NCBI GenBank assembly: GCA_024405585.1
Contig: JAKSOM010000002.1
Span: 1 to 22,962 of the forward strand
DNA: 22,962 bases
Reading direction: 5' to 3'
From: Acidaminococcaceae bacterium
GTDB taxonomy: Bacteria > Bacillota > Negativicutes > Acidaminococcales > Acidaminococcaceae
The notes beneath the pieces were generated by a model, which was not told the origin of the DNA, did no database searches, and saw nothing but the letters and a program-made list of their open reading frames with translations. Positions 15,019 through 22,962 of this stretch are shown here, in pieces. Both the position numbers and the translations under genes were made by a program. Position 1 is the stretch's first letter, and every line of letters starts with the position of its first letter.

Positions 15019-17571
15019 TTATTTGGCTTCTTCCCAATTCCTGCCAAAATGTATTTCCACAGGCAGTTTCACACTACCCAAATCATAAGCGTTCTCCATG
15101 GACTGCTGTACCAAAGCCGCCATCTGCTCCTTTTCCACTTCCGTCACTTCCAGAAGCAATTCATCATGAACCTGCAATAGTATTCTGCTCTTAAGCCCCG
15201 CCTGCTGCAATCCTTCAACCACCTTCAACATGGCCAATTTCATAATGTCCGCCGCTGTACCTTGAATAGGGGTATTAATGGCCGTACGCTCCGCAAAACT
15301 CCTGAGAGTAAAATTTTTGGCGTTGATATCCGGCAAATAGCGCCTTCTGCCCAAAAGCGTCTCCACATATCCCTGCTCCCTGGCCTTGGTCACTATTTCC
15401 TTCATATATCTATTCACCCCGATATAACGGGTCAAATAACTTTCAATAAAACCTGCCGCTTCTTTGCGGCTCACCTTAATTTGGGCTGCCAATCCAAAAT
15501 CACTGATTCCGTAAACAATACCGAAATTAACCGCCTTCGCCCGGCTCCGCATTTCCTTGGTCACCTGCTCCTGAGCGACTCCAAAAACCTCCGCCGCTGT
15601 ACGGGCATGAATGTCCTCACCATTGGCAAAGGCATCCAACATCACCTCATCCTGGGCCACCGCCGCCAATATTCTCAGTTCCACCTGGGAATAATCGCAA
15701 CTCATCAGATATTGATATCCGTCCGCAGGTTCAAAAATGCGGCGGATAATCTTGCCTTCCTGTGTCCGGGTAGGGATATTCTGCAAATTAGGACTAGTGC
15801 TGCTGAGGCGTCCCGTTTGAGTAACCGTCTGCTGAAAATGAGTATGGATACGACCAGTTGCCTTGTTAATCAGAGGTTCCAACCCCTCAATATAAGTGCC
15901 GTACAACTTTGTCAAAGTACGGTGTTCCAAAACAGTCCCGATGAGCGGATGAGTACCTTTGAGCATCTCCAAAACCTTAACATCCGTACTGTAACCGGTT
16001 TTAGTTTTTTTTTTTTTTTCCAACCCTATTCTTTCAAAGAGAATAACCCCCAATTGCTTGGGGGACTTCAAATTGAACTTCTCCCCCGCCTGTTGCCAAG
16101 CCAATTCTTCCAATGAGTTGATACGAACCAAAAGTTCTCTGCCCTTTTCTGCCAGCATCTCCTTATTAGGATGAATACCGTTCAATTCCATCCAGGCCAA
16201 CACCCGCACAAGAGGCAACTCCATCTTTTCATAAAGACCCTGCATTCCCCGCTTACGGACACTATCCTGCAAATTTTGGTGTTCGGACAAAATATTGCCC
16301 TCGTACTCCCGCCCAGGGTTATCTAAGTAAGCTAAAAGTTCCACATCATCTCCAATACCCTTTGGCTCCAAACCCTTGCACATGGCCACCCTCCACAAAG
16401 GTTTAGTACTGGCAAAAATCTTGGTACGCTCACTCTGCAGATAATCGTAAAAAGCATCCCAGCCCTGACAAAGACCGTCCAAATAGTAGATCTTGTTACC
16501 GGTATAAAATTCCGCCAAAGCAAACTCCAGATGGGGTATGCTACCCGTCTCCTGCACAACAATTTTGAGATTGTTTTCACAGGATGAAAAAAACTCCTCC
16601 GCCCTATCCGCCGTAGTCAAGGGAATCCGCTGCGGTTCCTCAGCCACCATACCAAACAGTCCTAATGCCTCACTTTCACCTGCCGGTTCCTCAAACTGAC
16701 CGGCAGCCCCCAAAACCTCAGCAAACTTGCCGAACATATTGCGAAATTCCAATTCCGCCATTTTATCCCTGCCGGCCTGAGTCAAGGGTCGCAAAGCATA
16801 ATGGGACAATTCCACATCCACATCCACGTCACAAAAAATAGTGGCCAAATCCTTGGACAACAGGGCCTTTTCCCTGTTATCCGTCAATTTCTGCTGCAGT
16901 GATTTGCCTGTAATCTCAGCCACATGCTCCAGCACCCGCTCCACTGAACCATATTCCTTGATGAGTTTGAGCGCCGTCTTCGGTCCCACCCCGGCTACAC
17001 CGGGAATATTATCCGAAGCATCCCCCATAAGACCTTTCAAATCGATAATCTGCTTCGGCTCCAAACCCTCATATTCCTTGCGAAAAACGTCTTCGTCATA
17101 GATGACCAAGTCCGTAATGCCACGCCTGGTGAACAGCACCCTTGTGCGATTGTCCACCAACTGCAATTCGTCCCGGTCCCCTGTAACAATCAAAACCATT
17201 ACATCTTCCGGGGCCTTTCTCGCAAAAGTACCAATAATATCGTCCGCCTCATAGTTGTCAACTTCGAGGGCGGCTATCCCCATGGCATTCAAAAGTTCAA
17301 TAGCCAAAGGAAACTGCTCCTTTAATTCGTCAGGAGTCGATTTGCGCTGCCCCTTGTAATCCGGAAATTTATCCGTACGAAAACTATGGCGGCTCTTGTC
17401 AAAAGCCACCGCCATATATTTGGGCTTGTGCTCGTTCAACAAACGCAACAACATATTGCATAAGCCAAATACCGCCCCCGTACTCCATCCTTTACTGTTT
17501 TTCAAAGGAGGTAAAGCAAAAAAAGCCCGATGTATTAAACTGGAACCGTCTATCACCAGGAATTTATCCAT
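15019..17571 (-). CDS. polA: DNA polymerase I
   Basis: 850 residues. The N-terminal 5'-3' (FEN-type) nuclease (1-290) has its acidic sites (FDKSRHSFRTD, EADD at 108-111, TGDRDE at 130-135, GDASDNIPG at 183-191). The middle domain (about 310-450) aligns in position with the 3'-5' exonuclease but lacks FDTET-type carboxylates (IVVQETGS at 337-344), as in Bacillus Pol I, so proofreading is not expected. The family A polymerase is complete: motif A DYSQVELR (Asp626), motif B RSRAKAVNFGIVYG (676-689) and motif C QVHDE (Asp803). It fills gaps in repair and Okazaki fragment processing. It starts 5 nt after the dapL stop with no good ribosome site, implying coupling. A run of 15 A interrupts the coding sequence at Lys519-522. 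Confidence 0.96.
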   Translation of the reverse strand: MDKFLVIDGSSLIHRAFFALPPLKNSKGWSTGAVFGLCNMLLRLLNEHKPKYMAVAFDKSRHSFRTDKFPDYKGQRKSTPDELKEQFPLAIELLNAMGIAALEVDNYEADDIIGTFARKAPEDVMVLIVTGDRDELQLVDNRTRVLFTRRGITDLVIYDEDVFRKEYEGLEPKQIIDLKGLMGDASDNIPGVAGVGPKTALKLIKEYGSVERVLEHVAEITGKSLQQKLTDNREKALLSKDLATIFCDVDVDVELSHYALRPLTQAGRDKMAELEFRNMFGKFAEVLGAAGQFEEPAGESEALGLFGMVAEEPQRIPLTTADRAEEFFSSCENNLKIVVQETGSIPHLEFALAEFYTGNKIYYLDGLCQGWDAFYDYLQSERTKIFASTKPLWRVAMCKGLEPKGIGDDVELLAYLDNPGREYEGNILSEHQNLQDSVRKRGMQGLYEKMELPLVRVLAWMELNGIHPNKEMLAEKGRELLVRINSLEELAWQQAGEKFNLKSPKQLGVILFERIGLEKKKKTKTGYSTDVKVLEMLKGTHPLIGTVLEHRTLTKLYGTYIEGLEPLINKATGRIHTHFQQTVTQTGRLSSTSPNLQNIPTRTQEGKIIRRIFEPADGYQYLMSCDYSQVELRILAAVAQDEVMLDAFANGEDIHARTAAEVFGVAQEQVTKEMRSRAKAVNFGIVYGISDFGLAAQIKVSRKEAAGFIESYLTRYIGVNRYMKEIVTKAREQGYVETLLGRRRYLPDINAKNFTLRSFAERTAINTPIQGTAADIMKLAMLKVVEGLQQAGLKSRILLQVHDELLLEVTEVEKEQMAALVQQSMENAYDLGSVKLPVEIHFGRNWEEAK
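16005..16019 (-). repeat. Homopolymer A15 (coding strand) inside polA
   Basis: Fifteen consecutive A on the coding strand encode part of Glu518, Lys519-522 and the first base of Thr523. Gain of one A makes the next codon TAA immediately; loss of one A leads to a stop some 30 codons later. Either change removes all polymerase motifs and leaves the 5' nuclease. It may be a natural slippage site or a place where the assembly length is uncertain. Confidence 0.85.
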
Positions 17572-17576
17572 TACAA

Positions 17577-18776
17577 TTATTCAAATTCCTTCACAAACCT
17601 GTCCATGGCTTCCTGAGTATTCTCCCTGCTGCTGAAGGCAGTCAGACGGAAATACTTTTCGCCCATCTTGCCAAAACCCGCACCGGGAGTGCCCACCACC
17701 CCCACCTTGGTCAACAAATAATCAAAGAAGTCCCAACTGTTCATCTGTCTTGGACATTCCATCCAAACATAGGGAGAATGAATGCCGCCAAAATACCTGA
17801 TTCCACAAGTGTCCAATGCTTCCATAATAATTTTAGCATTCTCTTGGTAGTAGGCCAAATTAGCCCGGCATTGGGCAAGACCTTCCCCGCTGAACACCTT
17901 CTCCGCACCCCGTTGTACAATGTAAGGCACACCATTGAACTTGGTGGTCTGCCGGCGCAGCCACATCTTGTTCAAAGAAAATTCTTTGCCATCCTTCGTT
18001 TTACGAATCAGCTCCTTGGGCACCACGGTATAACCGCAACGGGTGCCCGTAAATCCCGCCGTCTTGGAAAGAGAACAGAATTCAATGGCACATTTTTTTG
18101 CCCCGGGAATGACAAAAATACTCCTGGGAATCTTGGCATCCGCCACAAAACTTTCATAAGCCGCATCATAAAGAATGATAGCATCATTTTTCAAAGCATA
18201 ATCCACCCACACAGCCAATTGTTCCCTGGTGTAAGCCGCACCTGTGGGATTGTTAGGACTGCAAAGATAAATGATGTCCGCCTTCACTTTCTCATCCGGC
18301 ATAGGCAGAAAACCATTTTCCGGAGTCCCATTCATATAGATGATTTTCCTACCCCGCATCAGGTTAGTATCCAAATAAACCGGATACACCGGATCAGGAA
18401 TGAGAATGGTATTGTCATCACTAAAAATATCCGTAATATTGCCGCAATCACTCTTGGCCCCGTCACTGACAAAGATTTCGTCCATAGCAATATCTGCGGC
18501 AAAACTACGATAGTATTTGGCAATGGCTTCCCGCAAAAAATCATACCCCTGCTCAGGACCGTAACCTCGGAAACTCTCTTTCTTTCCCATCTCCTGCACT
18601 GCCTTACCCATGGCCTCAACCACACAGGGGGCCAAAGGCAGAGTAACATCACCAATGCCCATGCGAATGACCTTCACCTCTGGGCGGGCGGCACTAAAAT
18701 CCGCCACCCGATGGGCAATATCCGCAAAAAGATAACTGTCTTTCAAATTACCGTAATTTTCATTAACAAACGCCAT
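17577..18776 (-). CDS. dapL: LL-diaminopimelate aminotransferase
   Basis: 399 residues, normal for DapL, a fold-type I PLP aminotransferase that converts tetrahydrodipicolinate directly to LL-diaminopimelate, bypassing the succinyl or acetyl branch. Signatures include NENYGNLKDSYLFADIA at the start, GYGPEQGYDFLREAIA (71-86), CSPNNPTGA (172-180), YDAAYE (203-208) and the PLP-lysine motif SLSKTAGFTGTRCGY with Lys238. It follows dapF with a TAATG overlap (AGAGG ribosome site within the end of dapF), and its product is the DapF substrate, so the two catalyse consecutive steps to meso-diaminopimelate for peptidoglycan and lysine. polA follows 5 nt later. Confidence 0.96.
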   Translation of the reverse strand: MAFVNENYGNLKDSYLFADIAHRVADFSAARPEVKVIRMGIGDVTLPLAPCVVEAMGKAVQEMGKKESFRGYGPEQGYDFLREAIAKYYRSFAADIAMDEIFVSDGAKSDCGNITDIFSDDNTILIPDPVYPVYLDTNLMRGRKIIYMNGTPENGFLPMPDEKVKADIIYLCSPNNPTGAAYTREQLAVWVDYALKNDAIILYDAAYESFVADAKIPRSIFVIPGAKKCAIEFCSLSKTAGFTGTRCGYTVVPKELIRKTKDGKEFSLNKMWLRRQTTKFNGVPYIVQRGAEKVFSGEGLAQCRANLAYYQENAKIIMEALDTCGIRYFGGIHSPYVWMECPRQMNSWDFFDYLLTKVGVVGTPGAGFGKMGEKYFRLTAFSSRENTQEAMDRFVKEFE

Positions 18777-19633
18777 TATTTAACCTCTACAGTCCCACTA
18801 AAGCTTTCCTCCGCAGGACCTTCCATATACACATGCCCATCATTGCCATAGGTAATGGTAAGAGTACCCCCCTTGCAAATGACTGTCAAAGGTTCCCCCT
18901 GCTTCCCCGCATTGCCCAACATATTGGCAGCTACAGTTACAGCACAAGCGCCGGTACCGCAGGCCATGGTCTCACCACTGCCACGTTCCCAAACCCTGAA
19001 CTTTACCGTCTTCTTGTCCACAACCTCAACAAACTCCACATTCACCCCTTCGGGGAAAAGGTTATGTTTTTCAATTCTGGGCCCCAACTCGGTGACAGGA
19101 TAATTGTCCACATCCTTCACAAAAATGACAAAATGGGGATTTCCCATAGAAATGGCCGTACCATTATACACCTCGTTCTGGGTAATATCCATAGCCAGTC
19201 CCTGATCAACAAACATAAAATGGTCACTGATCATGGGAATGTCTGCACACTTGAAAACAGGTGCACCCATATCAACTTTTGCACTCACAACCTTACCCTC
19301 CTCCACCTTTACATCAATAGTTTTGATTCCGCTTAAGGTCTCAATCGTCATAGTGGTTTTATCCGTCATGCCCCTGTCATAGACATATTTGGCCACACAA
19401 CGGATGCCATTGCCACACATTTTCCCTTCCGAAGCATCCGCATTAAAAATCCGCATCTTAAAATCCGCCACAGCGGATTTTCCAATCGTAATCAATCCGT
19501 CAGCCCCGACACTGAAGTGCCTGCGGGAAACATATTCGCTTATCCTGCCCGGGTCCTCCAATTCCTGTTGCATACAATCCACATACACATAGTCATTGCC
19601 CGCACCCTGCATCTTCGTAAACTTCAACTCCAT
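18776..19633 (-). CDS. dapF: Diaminopimelate epimerase
   Basis: 285 residues from the ATG at 19633. DapF interconverts LL- and meso-diaminopimelate with two cysteines as acid and base: Cys73 (GKMCGNGIRC) and Cys225 (MACGTGAC). The N-terminal FTKMQGAGNDYVYVD is diagnostic. A longer open frame upstream exists but lies inside the bactofilin gene. I chose the second of two adjacent ATGs because AGGG sits 5 nt before it; 19636 is the alternative. The ATG overlaps the bactofilin stop (TGATG) and the stop overlaps the dapL start (TAATG), so the three genes are translationally coupled. Normal family length is about 270-285. Confidence 0.95.
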   Translation of the reverse strand: MELKFTKMQGAGNDYVYVDCMQQELEDPGRISEYVSRRHFSVGADGLITIGKSAVADFKMRIFNADASEGKMCGNGIRCVAKYVYDRGMTDKTTMTIETLSGIKTIDVKVEEGKVVSAKVDMGAPVFKCADIPMISDHFMFVDQGLAMDITQNEVYNGTAISMGNPHFVIFVKDVDNYPVTELGPRIEKHNLFPEGVNVEFVEVVDKKTVKFRVWERGSGETMACGTGACAVTVAANMLGNAGKQGEPLTVICKGGTLTITYGNDGHVYMEGPAEESFSGTVEVK

Positions 19634-20064
19634 CATTGCCCTGTCACCGCTTCCGCAGAATCGGTTTCCTGTGCCTCCTTTTGGACTGAATCCACACAAA
19701 TCACCTTCCCACTGAAATACGCACCTTGAGCAACCACCAAAGACGTACATTGCAAATCCCCGGTAATCTTAGCAGTGGAACTCAACCTTACAGCCCCCTT
19801 ACAAATCAAATTGCCGTTCACACATCCGTCAATAACCGCTACCTGACAAAAAACCGGTCCGCTGACAGCCCCACGCAAACCGATATACAAACTGTTTTCC
19901 ACCGAAACGCTTCCCTCGATGGTGCCATCTATTCTGGCCGGTTCATTAGTACTGACATTACCATTGATAACGGAATCTTTGGAAATTACAAATTCCCGTG
20001 CTTCCGAAGATACACTCGTAGCCGGAAGCTTTTCTTCCAAATTTTTATGACTGCTGCCAAACAT
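19633..20064 (-). CDS. Bactofilin (polymer-forming cytoskeletal protein)
   Basis: 143 residues. The central part (about 25-125) has the repeating hydrophobic-glycine pattern of the bactofilin beta-helix (ISKDSVINGNVSTN, ARIDGTIEGSVSVEN, LYIGLRGAVSG, VAVIDGCVNGNLICKG, AKITGDLQC), flanked by short disordered tails, which is the standard bactofilin layout. Bactofilins self-assemble into filaments without nucleotide, usually on the inner face of the membrane, and in several bacteria position peptidoglycan enzymes. Its coupling to dapF and dapL, which make the peptidoglycan precursor meso-diaminopimelate, fits a cell-wall role; this is inference. A GGAGG site between the lysS stop and this ATG supports the start. 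Confidence 0.88.
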   Translation of the reverse strand: MFGSSHKNLEEKLPATSVSSEAREFVISKDSVINGNVSTNEPARIDGTIEGSVSVENSLYIGLRGAVSGPVFCQVAVIDGCVNGNLICKGAVRLSSTAKITGDLQCTSLVVAQGAYFSGKVICVDSVQKEAQETDSAEAVTGQ

Positions 20065-20075
20065 TCCCTGCCTCC

Positions 20076-21620
<1,545 letters not shown>

Positions 21621-22097
21621 TCACTTTTTATTGATAATCTTCACAACGGTATAAGTCAACTTTCCGGCAGGTGTATCGACTACAACCTTATCGCCCTTCC
21701 TGCGTCCGATAATTGCCTTACCTACCGCACACTCATTGGAAATACGGTTGCAGAAAGGATCCGCTTCCTTGGTACCCACGATTTCATACTCAACCTCTTC
21801 CCCTTCCGGATCACGAAGCAACACCTTGCCCCCCACGTGCACCATATTCCTATTGCCGCTGCCACCATCAATAATCTCCACATTTTTCAACATGGTCTCG
21901 ATGTCCATAATACGATGCTCGATTTCCGCCTGCTCATTCTTGGCGGCATCATATTCGGCATTTTCACTTAAATCGCCTTGAGCACGGGCAATTTTGATGG
22001 CCTCCGTATTCTCAGGCCGTTTGACTGTCTTCAAATAGACCAGTTCTTCCTCTAATTTTTGCTTACCCTCAAGGGTCAAAAGTGTCTTCTCCTCCAC
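21621..22097 (-). CDS. greA: Transcription elongation factor GreA
   Basis: 158 residues when started at the GTG at 22097, exactly the usual GreA length. This GTG has AAAGGAG (22106-22112) 8 nt upstream; a longer in-frame TTG start would add 13 unrelated residues and lacks a site. GreA enters the RNA polymerase secondary channel and promotes cleavage of backtracked RNA. The N-terminal coiled coil carries the tip motif GDLSENAEYDAAK with Asp42 and Glu45, and the C-terminal globular domain (about 80-158) ends in TYTVVKIINKK. First gene after the promoter at 22153-22182. Confidence 0.95.
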   Translation of the reverse strand: MEEKTLLTLEGKQKLEEELVYLKTVKRPENTEAIKIARAQGDLSENAEYDAAKNEQAEIEHRIMDIETMLKNVEIIDGGSGNRNMVHVGGKVLLRDPEGEEVEYEIVGTKEADPFCNRISNECAVGKAIIGRRKGDKVVVDTPAGKLTYTVVKIINKK

Positions 22098-22152
22098 AAT
22101 TCCATCTCCTTTACAAACACTGCCTCTCAGAGACAATCAAAATACTACGGTA

Positions 22153-22182
22153 ATTATAGTATATAAGAGGGGCAAATGTCAA
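22153..22182 (-). promoter_or_regulatory. Strong sigma-70 promoter of the greA-lysS operon
   Basis: Perfect TTGACA (22177-22182) and TATAAT (22153-22158) on the minus strand, separated by 18 nt. The start should be near 22146, giving a leader of about 50 nt before the greA GTG. It is the only near-consensus promoter I could find for the tightly packed genes downstream. It lies 27 nt after the rpoD stop, with no terminator hairpin between. Confidence 0.82.
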
Positions 22183-22208
22183 ACTATTTAATGTTCAAAA
22201 GTACAAGG

Positions 22209-22962
22209 TCAGTTGTCCAAGAATGCTTTCAGTTCTTCCCCTCTGGAGGGATGACGAAGTTTCCTCAGAGCTTTAGCCTCAATCTGACGCACACGTTCAC
22301 GGGTAACTTCCAACCGGCGGCCAACTTCTTCCAACGTACGAGGCTTACCGTCCGACAAACCAAAACGCAACAGTAAAACTTCCCTTTCCCGTTCCGTCAG
22401 CTTGTCCAGTGCCTCCATAATGGCCTCATGCAAAAGATTCTGAGATACTATATCGTAAGGGGAAACCGCCTCCCTGTCCTCTATAAAATCTCCCAAATGG
22501 CTGTCTTCTTCCTCGCCAATAGGGGTTTCCAGGGAAACAGGTTCCTGGGCTATTTTCATTATTTCCCTCACCCTATCCACCGGCATACCCAGTTCCTCGG
22601 CAATCTCATCCGGCCATGCATCCCGACCCAACTCCTGCAATAATTGCCTTTGTACCCGGACCAGTTTGTTAATCGTCTCAACCATATGTACGGGAATACG
22701 AATGGTTCTGGCCTGGTCCGCAATGGCCCTGGTGATGGCCTGACGAATCCACCAAGTAGCATAGGTGCTAAATTTGAACCCCTTGCTGTAATCAAATTTC
22801 TCCACCGCTTTAATTAACCCCAGATTACCTTCCTGAATCAAATCCAAAAAATTCATACCCCGGCCCAAGTAACGTTTGGCAATACTCACCACCAGACGCA
22901 AGTTTGCTTCACTCAGGCATTTCTGGCTTTTTTCTCCCTGGTCAATGATTTCATTTTTCAGG
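22209..22962 (-). CDS. rpoD: RNA polymerase sigma factor RpoD (sigma-70), 3' part
   Basis: The C-terminal 250 residues are visible; the frame stays open to the window edge ([19 protein letters not shown] continues upstream), so the gene is cut by the window and not truncated biologically. Regions 2.1-2.4 ([54 protein letters not shown]) include the -10-melting aromatics. Region 3 contains [16 protein letters not shown], and region 4.2 the -35 helix-turn-helix [27 protein letters not shown]. The ending [14 protein letters not shown] is characteristic of housekeeping RpoD. It recognises promoters such as that at 22153-22182. Confidence 0.95.
   Translation of the reverse strand, partial: LKNEIIDQGEKSQKCLSEANLRLVVSIAKRYLGRGMNFLDLIQEGNLGLIKAVEKFDYSKGFKFSTYATWWIRQAITRAIADQARTIRIPVHMVETINKLVRVQRQLLQELGRDAWPDEIAEELGMPVDRVREIMKIAQEPVSLETPIGEEEDSHLGDFIEDREAVSPYDIVSQNLLHEAIMEALDKLTEREREVLLLRFGLSDGKPRTLEEVGRRLEVTRERVRQIEAKALRKLRHPSRGEELKAFLDN

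Noticed and set aside
16060..16087. GGGGGA/TCCCCC inverted repeat with an inner TTCAA/TTGAA inside polA
   Set aside because: The arms are short and asymmetrically spaced within conserved coding sequence; no better than chance.
19634..19750. N-terminal extension of dapF
   Set aside because: The extra codons lie inside the bactofilin gene, precede the conserved FTKMQGAGNDY start and have no supporting ribosome site.

Overview
All convincing genes lie on the minus strand, so the transcription order runs from high to low coordinates: rpoD (partial) > greA > lysS > bactofilin > dapF > dapL > polA > small membrane protein > exported protein > acrA > acrB > ispG > proS > polC > copA. The gene set suggests a diderm Firmicute (Negativicutes; an Acidaminococcaceae/Phascolarctobacterium-like genome is a guess). 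PolC, RpoD, GreA and the ispG-proS-polC order are Firmicutes-like. A complete AcrA/AcrB RND pump implies an outer membrane. DapL plus DapF imply meso-diaminopimelate made by the aminotransferase route. I see no tRNA, rRNA, CRISPR, insertion sequence or phage gene.

Region by region: 22209-22962 is the C-terminal part of the housekeeping sigma factor. A near-consensus sigma-70 promoter at 22153-22182 starts a very tightly packed run from greA (GTG start) through polA, with stop/start overlaps of 1 nt at bactofilin/dapF and dapF/dapL. After polA come a two-helix membrane protein and a secreted protein of unknown function, then the acrAB pump, ispG, proS and polC. I see no clear terminator between greA and polC. 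The only internal gap is 186 nt between ispG and proS, and it is filled by a dispersed repeat. polC ends in a good intrinsic terminator at 2383-2412. The 510-nt gap before copA (2013-2522) holds that terminator, a repeat copy, a twin-palindrome candidate operator and the copA promoter. Left of copA, 1-194 is non-coding and carries a strong leftward promoter with a structured leader for a gene outside the window.

Most unusual points: (1) copA appears to have lost its entire nucleotide-binding domain and part of a membrane hairpin through clean in-frame deletions. (2) PolC lacks the 3'-5' exonuclease normally inserted in its PHP domain, and PolA's exonuclease-like domain has lost its carboxylates, so neither polymerase here shows a proofreading site. 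(3) A degenerate 7-bp tandem repeat sits across the stop codons of three genes, twice followed by a shared 21-nt core; at ispG it encodes the protein's C-terminus. (4) polA contains a run of 15 A on the coding strand. (5) A 12-bp perfect inverted repeat lies in the first codons of polC. Much of the rest is ordinary core-genome content.
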